27,181 nt of DNA, taken from contig DATKZS010000073.1 of the NCBI GenBank assembly GCA_035527835.1, positions 1 to 27,181 on the forward strand, given 5' to 3'. Shown here in pieces: positions 22,104-27,181 of this stretch (the stretch's first letter is position 1; every line of letters starts with the position of its first letter). Position numbers and translations under genes: made by a program. The notes below the pieces were generated by a model. It had not been told where the DNA came from, ran no database searches, and saw nothing but the letters and a program-made list of their open reading frames with translations. Origin of the DNA: DATKZS01 sp035527835 [NCBI: bacterium]. GTDB lineage: Bacteria > RBG-13-61-14.

Positions 22104-22653
22104 TTTAGTCAAGTCAGTTTTCGTCTCCTAACTCGAAACTAAGAAAAGGCCGCTGGCGATGGGAGTCAACCCTGTCGTTTGCAAAAAGAACCAGATTGGG
22201 GGACTTTTTGCAAGCGAGGGAGCAAAAAAGGGGCAAAAAGCTGTTAAAATGTTGGGTTAGAAAATCTATATTCTGGGGTTCAAAAGCAACCCTGCTGTTA
22301 AATAAGGTCATGCGTTAACCAGAGAATGGTGATTTCAAGTCAAAAGCGGGAAAAAGGGTTTGCAACTGGTTAACAACTGGGCTGCTTGGCCTCGACAGTC
22401 TCCCAATTCATCCCCCGAGGATTCAACTGATTGAAATATATAAGATTTCTCAGAAGGCCAGTACGAAATCAAGATTGGACACCAACGGCACTTTTTTGAA
22501 AAGTTGGATGGATAGAGAGCGTGAGTTGCCAGACTTCATTTGCAGCATTTCTGGCTCGGGCCTGAAAAAGGTAGATTAAATAAGGGGTTGTATTACATGG
22601 GTTATTTAGGGGGGAGTGAAATCTGGGTTAACAAGGATTTCACCCCCTGAAAA
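22104..22653. other. Gene-free AT-richer region with two long inverted repeats
   Basis: No supported gene in about 550 nt. TTGCAAAAAG (22179-22188) is inverted exactly at 22204-22213 (CTTTTTGCAA) with a 15-nt loop. GTTAACCAG (22314-22322) is inverted at 22366-22374 (CTGGTTAAC). A minus-strand frame at 22114-22311 has no ribosome-binding site or recognisable features. The tract ends at a tRNA-like fragment, as expected for an island edge. Confidence 0.5.
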
Positions 22654-22679
22654 TTCCTGGGGAGGGACTCGAACCCGAA
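22654..22679 (-). other. tRNA 3'-end fragment, probable attachment-site remnant
   Basis: On the minus strand this reads TTCGGGTTCGAGTCCCTCCC followed by CAGGAA. It has a T-loop TTCGAGT, a T-stem of which only the upper three pairs hold, and an acceptor-like CCCAGGA plus discriminator. No D arm, anticodon arm or pairing 5' acceptor strand is found upstream. It is therefore a fragment, of the sort left when an integrase recombines within a tRNA gene. Confidence 0.6.
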
Positions 22680-22688
22680 TATGGCTCT

Positions 22689-23003
22689 ATGCTAAAAGGG
22701 CATAAAGCGGGTCAAAAATTACCTGTTACTGCACAGTCCAGCCAAGAACAGAGACAAGATCAAGAGCTTACAAAAGTCAATCCTGTAAATACCAAGACAA
22801 TAGTGGCACGAACAGCGGTAAACGAATCCATAATAAAAGACCGACATTTTCCCATATCTTCCCATAACCGGCCCAGAACGGAGAAGGCCCCTGGCGCAGA
22901 CTTGGACCCGGACTTGAAGGCAATCGTGGAGTCGTGGCCAGACCTGCCGGAACCCATTAAACAAGGGATCGCGGCGATGGTCCGGGCCGCGAAGAAATGT
23001 TGA
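22689..23003 (+). CDS. Hypothetical protein with island-type C-terminal motif
   Basis: 104 residues. The first 70 are polar and featureless; the C-terminus DPDLKAIVESWPDLPEPIKQ and the following GIAAMVRAA form a short helical motif. I associate it with the ends of integrase-linked proteins in island DNA, though not with a named domain. The frame opens directly after the tRNA fragment and lacks a clear ribosome-binding site, so it may be the displaced tail of an integrase or a small gene. The 280 nt after it (23004-23283) hold no supported gene. Confidence 0.4.
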   Translation: MLKGHKAGQKLPVTAQSSQEQRQDQELTKVNPVNTKTIVARTAVNESIIKDRHFPISSHNRPRTEKAPGADLDPDLKAIVESWPDLPEPIKQGIAAMVRAAKKC

Positions 23004-23283
23004 AGAATGTTAAGGTCTGCTGGCGAATGCTCGCATTGGCATGGAAGGATGGTGGAGATCACGCGAGCCCCGGCCGCCCCGAAGAAGCTGACAAGAATTA
23101 TGGGCCACGGCGCAGCCAGCGCTATCAGGACGGCGCTAAAGGAAACGAGGCAAGGACGATGTATAGCCCCGGCCGGATCGCCGCTCCTGGGCCGTCCTTT
23201 GGGCATCCTGGCCGGCAGTAAAAGCAGAGGGTGGGGCCGCCAACATAATACCTGAAACTGCAAACTAAAGCGTGAGGACGAGC

Positions 23284-23949
23284 ATGAAGAAGAAGGACTC
23301 AAGGAAAAAGGCAGGGACGGTGAAGCAAGAGCCCACCAAGCTGGCTGTGCCAACCTACACCGACGATGAAAAAGCGATCATCTCGAAGTCAACGGAGCGG
23401 AGAAAGAACCCTCCACCCCAATATACTACTGAAGGGGAGAAGGATGGGAAGCTTCAGAACATTGCCATCTCTCCCGAGAAACCACAGCTCGATTACGCAA
23501 AATTTATTCTGGCTTTTGGCACGGTTCATGACCCTACCCATACTCTTTTTCTCAATCAAGCAACCAATAGCTTCCCGGCCCCCATAAAACTCATTGACCG
23601 GGTGAATATAACTGCGGCCCTAATGTATGGGATCGCGCCGAACAACGAGGTGGAAGCGATGCTCGGTCTCCAGATGGTGGCGACGCACAACCTAGCGATG
23701 GAGCTGTTGGGTCGGGCCATGAGGAGTCAAAACCGAGACGCGACCTGCGACGACATCAACATGGCCACGAAGCTGCTCAGGACCTATACGGCCCAGATGG
23801 AAGGCCTGAACCGGAACCGCGGCAAGTCCCCGAGCCAGAAGGTAACGGTGGAGCATGTCCACGTGAACGAAGGCGGACAGGCCATCGTCGGGAACGTCGA
23901 GCGAGCGCCGGCGGGGAGGGGGGAGGAGGGGGGTAATGACAAAAACTGA
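23284..23949 (+). CDS. Conserved hypothetical protein (QKVTVEHVHV family)
   Basis: 221 residues. ATG 23284 is preferred to the GTG at 23272 because that GTGAGGA serves as the ribosome-binding site. The N-terminus is basic (MKKKDSRKKAG). The central part (about 105-170) has GIAPNNEVEAMLGLQMVATH, then AMELLGRAMRSQNRD, and KLLRTYTAQMEGLNRNRGK. The conserved end is QKVTVEHVHVNEGGQAIVGN. I recognise this as a protein of unknown function found across proteobacterial and other accessory genomes, nearly always followed by an HGGKSTGP protein, as here. It overlaps the next gene by 14 nt. Confidence 0.7.
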   Translation: MKKKDSRKKAGTVKQEPTKLAVPTYTDDEKAIISKSTERRKNPPPQYTTEGEKDGKLQNIAISPEKPQLDYAKFILAFGTVHDPTHTLFLNQATNSFPAPIKLIDRVNITAALMYGIAPNNEVEAMLGLQMVATHNLAMELLGRAMRSQNRDATCDDINMATKLLRTYTAQMEGLNRNRGKSPSQKVTVEHVHVNEGGQAIVGNVERAPAGRGEEGGNDKN

Positions 23950-24229
23950 GGAGCCACCCCTTGCTATGCACCGTTCGCCACGGTGCGGTGCGAAGTGTAA
24001 GCGCACCGGACAGCCCTGCCGGATGCCCGCTATGGCCAACGGCAGGTGCTTCTTGCATGGCGGCAAAAGCACCGGCGCAAAAACCAACAAAGGCCTTGCG
24101 CGATGCCGCAAAACAGGCTGGAAACATGGCCTCTATTCCCGTGAAGCCCTGGACCGGCGCCGGGAGATAAGGCGTCTCCTGAACGAGTCGAGAAAGCTGC
24201 TACGGCAAATCCAAGAAAGCCAGCCCTGA
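23936..24229 (+). CDS. HGGxSTG-motif small protein
   Basis: 97 residues. RCGAKCKRTGQPCRMPAMAN, then GRCFLHGGKSTGAKTNKGLA and KTGWKHGLYS form the known Cys/His-rich HGGxSTGP signature. Four conserved Cys (GAKC, QPC, RC) plus His could bind zinc. The C-terminal 30 residues are a basic helix. Its start lies inside the previous gene after a GGGAGGAGGGGGG purine run acting as ribosome-binding site. The function is unknown; the pair travels as a unit in prophage and island regions. Confidence 0.75.
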   Translation: MTKTEEPPLAMHRSPRCGAKCKRTGQPCRMPAMANGRCFLHGGKSTGAKTNKGLARCRKTGWKHGLYSREALDRRREIRRLLNESRKLLRQIQESQP

Positions 24230-24277
24230 TCCCAAAGGCCCGCTGGGACCCGGGCCATGAATTGAGGAAATGGCAAC

Positions 24278-24306
24278 TTGATACATTTATCCCGCCTTGC
24301 TATGAT
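24278..24306 (+). promoter_or_regulatory. Sigma70-type promoter of the type I restriction locus
   Basis: TTGATA (24278-24283), a 17-nt spacer and TATGAT (24301-24306) match the consensus at 5/6 in each box. The leader to the hsdM ATG is about 60 nt. Confidence 0.65.
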
Positions 24307-24374
24307 TGCTCCCGCATGACCCACGAGAGGCGCGGACCAGCGCCGGGAAATTTTCGGCAAAAGGGAGACACCAC

Positions 24375-25949
24375 ATGGCCAGGGGCAACAGTAACGGGGC
24401 CAATCTGGGCTTTGAGAAGGAGCTGTGGCAGCTCGCCGACGCGCTCCGCTCCAACATGGACGCCGCCGAGTACAAGCACGTCGTGCTCGGCCTGATCTTC
24501 CTGAAGTACATCTCCGACGCCTTCGAGGAGCAGCACGCCAGGCTCGAAGCCGCGGTGAAGCAGGGCGCCGACCCCGAGGACCCCGACGAGTACCGCGCCG
24601 TCAACATCTTCTGGGTCCCCAAGGACGCCCGCTGGTCGCTCCTCCAAGCCGGCGCCAAGCAGCCCACCATCGGCAAGGTCGTGGACGACGCCATGCTCGC
24701 CATCGAGCGCGACAACCCATCCCTCAAGGGCGTCCTGCCCAAGGAATACGCTCACCCGCGCCTGGACAAGCAGCGCCTGGGCCAGCTCATTGACCTGATC
24801 GGCAACATCGGCCTGGGCGACGAGGCCAATCGCTCCCGCGACATCCTGGGCCGGGTCTACGAATATTTCCTTTCGCAGTTTGCCAGCGCCGAGGGCAAGA
24901 AGGGCGGACAGTTCTACACGCCCCGCTGCGTGGTCCGGGTGCTGGTCGAGATGCTCGCGCCCTACACGGGCCGGGTCTACGACCCCTGCTGCGGCTCCGG
25001 CGGCATGTTCGTTCAGTCAGTCGAGTTCGTCAAGGCCCACGCTACGGGCAACGGCAACGGGGGCAAGGCCAGGGGCGATGTCAGCGTCTTCGGCCAGGAG
25101 TCCAACCACACCACCTGGCGGCTGGCCAAGATGAACCTCGCCATCCGCCAGATCGAAAACAACCTCGGCAAGGAGCACGCCGACAGCTTCCACCGCGACC
25201 TCCACCCGGACCTCAAGAGCGACTACGTCCTCGCCAACCCGCCCTTCAACGATTCCGACTGGCGCGGCGACCTCCTGAAGGAAGACAAACGCTGGAAATA
25301 CGGCACGCCCCCGGCAAGCAACGCCAACTTCGCCTGGGTCCAGCACTTCATCCACCACCTCGCGCCCACCGGACAGGCCGGCTTTGTCCTGGCCAACGGC
25401 TCCATGTCCTCGAACCAGTCCGGCGAGGGCGAAATCCGCAAGAACATCATCGAGGCCGACCTGGTGGACTGCATGATCGCCATGCCCGGTCAGCTCTTCT
25501 ACTCGACCCAGATCCCCGTCTGCCTCTGGTTCATCTCCCGCGATAAGAAAAATCATCGCTTCCGCGATAGGCGCGGCAACGTCCTGTTCATAGACGCCCG
25601 GAAGCTCGGGACCTTGATTGACCGCGTCCACCGCGAGCTCACCGACGACGACATCAAGAACATCGCCGACACCTACCACGCCTGGCGCGGGGATAATAGG
25701 GACAGCAAAAAGAAATACCAGGACGTGCCCGGCTTCTGCAAGTCCGCCACGCTCGCCGACATCCGCGGGCACGGCCATGTCCTCACCCCCGGCCGCTATG
25801 TCGGCGCGGCCGAGGTCGAGGACGACGGCGAGCCGTTCGAGGACAAGATGGCCCGCCTCACCGCCGAGCTGCGCGAGCAAATGGAAGAGTCCGCCAAGCT
25901 CGACAAGATCATCTGGGCCAACCTGAAGGACATCGGCTATGGCGGGTAA
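24375..25949 (+). CDS. hsdM: Type I restriction-modification system methyltransferase subunit
   Basis: 524 residues from ATG 24375 (GGGAG about 8 nt upstream); an in-frame ATG at 24306 overlaps the promoter and is rejected. The N-terminal HsdM domain begins [20 protein letters not shown] and contains [18 protein letters not shown]. The N6-adenine methylase core has [18 protein letters not shown], the SAM-binding [10 protein letters not shown] (203-212) and the catalytic NPPF (288-291). Length and motifs are those of an intact family member. It modifies DNA together with HsdS. Its last 20 codons (25890-25949) recur in diverged form at 26307-26366. No hsdR is in the window, and the only hsdS is interrupted. 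Confidence 0.93.
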   Translation: MARGNSNGANLGFEKELWQLADALRSNMDAAEYKHVVLGLIFLKYISDAFEEQHARLEAAVKQGADPEDPDEYRAVNIFWVPKDARWSLLQAGAKQPTIGKVVDDAMLAIERDNPSLKGVLPKEYAHPRLDKQRLGQLIDLIGNIGLGDEANRSRDILGRVYEYFLSQFASAEGKKGGQFYTPRCVVRVLVEMLAPYTGRVYDPCCGSGGMFVQSVEFVKAHATGNGNGGKARGDVSVFGQESNHTTWRLAKMNLAIRQIENNLGKEHADSFHRDLHPDLKSDYVLANPPFNDSDWRGDLLKEDKRWKYGTPPASNANFAWVQHFIHHLAPTGQAGFVLANGSMSSNQSGEGEIRKNIIEADLVDCMIAMPGQLFYSTQIPVCLWFISRDKKNHRFRDRRGNVLFIDARKLGTLIDRVHRELTDDDIKNIADTYHAWRGDNRDSKKKYQDVPGFCKSATLADIRGHGHVLTPGRYVGAAEVEDDGEPFEDKMARLTAELREQMEESAKLDKIIWANLKDIGYGG

Positions 25950-26277
25950 AAAACCGAAAATGCCGGGCCGGGAATCGCGCCGGACCCTGGGCCGGGGCCG
26001 TGCGGGGGTATCCTTCACCGCAGCCTGGCCGGACCGGGGAATTGTGCAAGGGGTCATTGCACAATTACCCTGTAGGCAGATCATCCCCCCGTTTGAGCGT
26101 CTGCACGGCCCAGATACCCCTCCCTGGTACGCCGGGCCAGCCCTCCGTAATGGATGCTACCTGCCCCAAAACCTCAAAGGCCAACTCCCCACCGTCGAAC
26201 AGATCGAGGCGGAACTGGCCCCGCCGCCGAAAGCTCAGGGCAAGAAGCGGAAGCCGGGGAAAAAGGGGACGGGGTGA
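25939..26277 (+). CDS. Small ORF with a DUF1016-like C-terminal remnant
   Basis: 112 residues starting inside the end of hsdM (11-nt overlap). Residues 1-70 are Pro/Arg/Gly-rich and unlike a folded protein; they include a 10-bp hairpin at DNA level. From residue 74 [20 protein letters not shown] is like the tail of DUF1016 (YhcG-type PD-(D/E)xK) proteins, which are common next to type I restriction genes. It then ends in a Lys-rich tail. I read it as a deletion relic of such a gene fused to junk sequence. Its TGA overlaps the next ATG (TGATG). Confidence 0.35.
   Translation: MAGKKPKMPGRESRRTLGRGRAGVSFTAAWPDRGIVQGVIAQLPCRQIIPPFERLHGPDTPPWYAGPALRNGCYLPQNLKGQLPTVEQIEAELAPPPKAQGKKRKPGKKGTG
26040..26066. 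repeat. Perfect 10-bp hairpin
   Basis: AATTGTGCAA (26040-26049), loop GGGGTCA, TTGCACAATT (26057-26066). It lies in the filler sequence behind hsdM and may mark an inserted small element or recombination relic. Confidence 0.6.
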
Positions 26278-26366
26278 TGACGGAGAGGTGGAGAACAATG
26301 GCGCAGTCGGTCAGGCTCGACAAGCTCATCTGGACCAACATGAAGGAGATCGGTTATGGCAAATGA
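26277..26366 (+). pseudogene. 3' fragment of a second hsdM
   Basis: A 29-codon frame reads ...SVRLDKLIWTNMKEIGYGK. Its last 19 residues match the HsdM end [19 protein letters not shown]. At DNA level 26307-26366 and 25890-25949 agree at about 48 of 60 positions by my count. In both places the following gene starts with ATGGC inside the final Tyr-Gly codons. It is therefore the tail of a diverged hsdM copy and not a recent tandem duplicate. Confidence 0.7.
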
Positions 26367-26907
26367 AGGATGGGCATTATTGGCAGCACTTGGCTTGGGA
26401 TATTTGGTTGGTAAACCACCTAATCCCCAGGCTCCTCAAATGGCCAGACCTCGACCTTTGACACCGGCGGAAATCCAAGGATTGTCTAAGTACCATTCGG
26501 GTTGGTCTCCCTTCACGGAAAAATTTATAAAACGTAGGAAAAAACTGGATGAGTTCGAATTGGTAGAGACCGTAAATGCTCTGCCGGAGGACATCAAAGC
26601 CGCCTATAAAGATGCTCTCAACTGCTATCTATTCGGACAGAATCTGGCTTCGACTAACATGGTTTGTCTGACGATAGAACAAATAATCCGTGTTGCCGCA
26701 GGAAGCGATGAGGGTAAACTTTTTGAAGTGATAGATACGGTCTGTAAAGAAAAAAATCTTTCTCCACACATACAGAGGGACTTGCACCTTCTACGCCAAA
26801 TCCGAAATATTCATAGCCATTATGTTGAGCCACTGGGCGAACTCGATCTTCTAAAATTATTCAAGACGGTAGGCGACCTAGTCAAGGAGTTAAAAATTGG
26901 CGCGTGA
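26356..26907 (+). CDS. DUF4145/HEPN-like protein of the restriction locus
   Basis: 183 residues starting within the hsdM-tail fragment. A hydrophobic N-terminus (ALLAALGLGYLVG, residues 7-19) may be a membrane anchor. Residues 75-175 (KDALNCYLFGQNLASTNMVC, IEQIIRVAAG, LHLLRQIRNIHSHY) resemble the DUF4145 pattern, with a late R-N-x-x-x-H helix as in HEPN-like domains. Such proteins often accompany type I restriction operons; their role is not settled. Its codon use is AT-richer than hsdM, so it came with the second hsdM lineage or separately. It overlaps hsdS by 11 nt. Confidence 0.6.
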   Translation: MANEGWALLAALGLGYLVGKPPNPQAPQMARPRPLTPAEIQGLSKYHSGWSPFTEKFIKRRKKLDEFELVETVNALPEDIKAAYKDALNCYLFGQNLASTNMVCLTIEQIIRVAAGSDEGKLFEVIDTVCKEKNLSPHIQRDLHLLRQIRNIHSHYVEPLGELDLLKLFKTVGDLVKELKIGA

Positions 26908-27040
26908 ATGGAAAGAAAAAAGTCTATCTTCACTCATGGAAGTGAAGCATGGCTACGCTTTTCCTGGCGAAAATATTCACGACGATCCGCGAGGCGACAT
27001 CCTCCTAACCCCTGGCAATTTTTCCATCGGCGGCGGTTTT
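26897..27040 (+). pseudogene. hsdS: Type I restriction specificity subunit, N-terminal fragment interrupted by an insertion
   Basis: From a TTG start the first 48 residues (EWKEKSLSSLMEVKHGYAFP, then ILLTPGNFSIGGGF) match the beginning of HsdS target-recognition domain 1. The sequence then stops matching at 27041, where TGTCCTGCC begins an insertion sequence. The gene's remainder is not in view. The specificity subunit is therefore inactivated in this copy unless the element is excised. Confidence 0.75.
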
Positions 27041-27181
27041 TGTCCTGCCTCAGTTGAAAATGGAGAGTCCTGCCGCCAAGATAGTTATACGAACAAGGAG
27101 GCGGGACGATGGAAGGGAAGCGGAGACGGTTTACGGCGGAGGAGAAGGTACGGGTGTTGAAGCGGCACTTGGTGGACAAGG
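27041..27181 (+). mobile_element. Left end of an insertion sequence (IS3-like) inside hsdS
   Basis: The element appears to start TGTCCTGCCTCAGTTG immediately after the last hsdS-like codon. It has a 68-nt untranslated end and then a transposase start. TG at the tip is usual for IS3-type elements. The other end lies outside the window, so family and boundaries are tentative. Confidence 0.6.
27109..27181 (+). CDS. Transposase OrfA-like N-terminus (partial)
   Basis: 24 codons are visible, reading MEGKRRRFTAEEKVRVLKRH and LVDK. AAGGAGG lies 7 nt upstream. Basic residues followed by FTAEEKVRVL are the start of the helix-turn-helix protein of IS3-type elements (RRRFTAEQK...). The rest lies beyond the window. 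Confidence 0.65.
   Translation, partial: MEGKRRRFTAEEKVRVLKRHLVDK

Noticed and set aside
22114-22311. Minus-strand 65-residue ORF
   Set aside because: No ribosome-binding site, no recognisable features, and it contains one arm-loop of an inverted repeat.
22654-22730. Complete tRNA gene
   Set aside because: Only T-arm and 3' acceptor-like sequence are present; no anticodon or D arm and no 5' acceptor strand.

Overview
The window looks like chromosomal DNA of an uncultured Gram-negative-type bacterium with high-GC core genes. Fused cyclic-nucleotide/iron-sulfur proteins, multihaem cytochromes, TPR proteins, a glycan cluster and abundant hairpin repeats would suit an Omnitrophota/PVC-like or Elusimicrobiota/Lindowbacteria-like lineage. 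That placement is an impression, since there is no rRNA or ribosomal protein here. TGA is used as a normal stop (for example at 870-872 and 12414-12416), so the code is standard.

Layout. (1) 1-3208, minus strand: a TPR + cyclic-nucleotide-binding-domain protein, a WbpP-like UDP-sugar epimerase, then two short homologous membrane proteins, each split by an in-frame TGA at the same aligned position. Both resemble DUF6132, where a Cys stands at that place, and both have a bacterial-SECIS-like hairpin whose loop starts 20 nt after the TGA. They are probably an unannotated pair of selenoproteins. A MITE-like element and a cloverleaf-like hairpin repeat lie among them. (2) 3357-11075, plus strand: a tightly packed glycan operon (GT4, epimerase, GT-C membrane transferase, GT2, radical SAM, GT2) behind a good sigma70-type promoter. 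(3) 11076-12384: hairpin repeats, a G-rich tandem repeat, an exported TPR protein and a rho-independent terminator. (4) 12414-15509, minus strand: an overlapping three-gene electron-transfer operon: two cNMP-binding domains fused to four 4Fe-4S clusters, a putative dihaem cytochrome b, and a membrane-anchored seven-haem cytochrome c.

(5) 15560-27181 is accessory DNA with shifting base composition. It starts with an IS630-type insertion (transposase in two frames joined at an A8 slippery run) next to a truncated tyrosine integrase. An AT-richer cassette follows (small ORF, SAM methyltransferase, SplB-like radical SAM enzyme, ParB-like protein). Then come an AbiEi-like regulator with a PD-(D/E)xK-like motif and an apparently leaderless promoter, a tRNA 3'-end fragment that looks like an attachment site, and a paired conserved-hypothetical module ending in an HGGKSTG protein. 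Last is a type I restriction-modification locus: intact hsdM, remnants of DUF1016-like and second-hsdM genes, a DUF4145-like gene, and an hsdS cut by another insertion sequence at the window edge.

The strongest leads for something undescribed are the tandem selenoprotein candidates, the methyltransferase/radical SAM/ParB cassette, the cNMP-linked electron-transfer operon and the cloverleaf repeat family.
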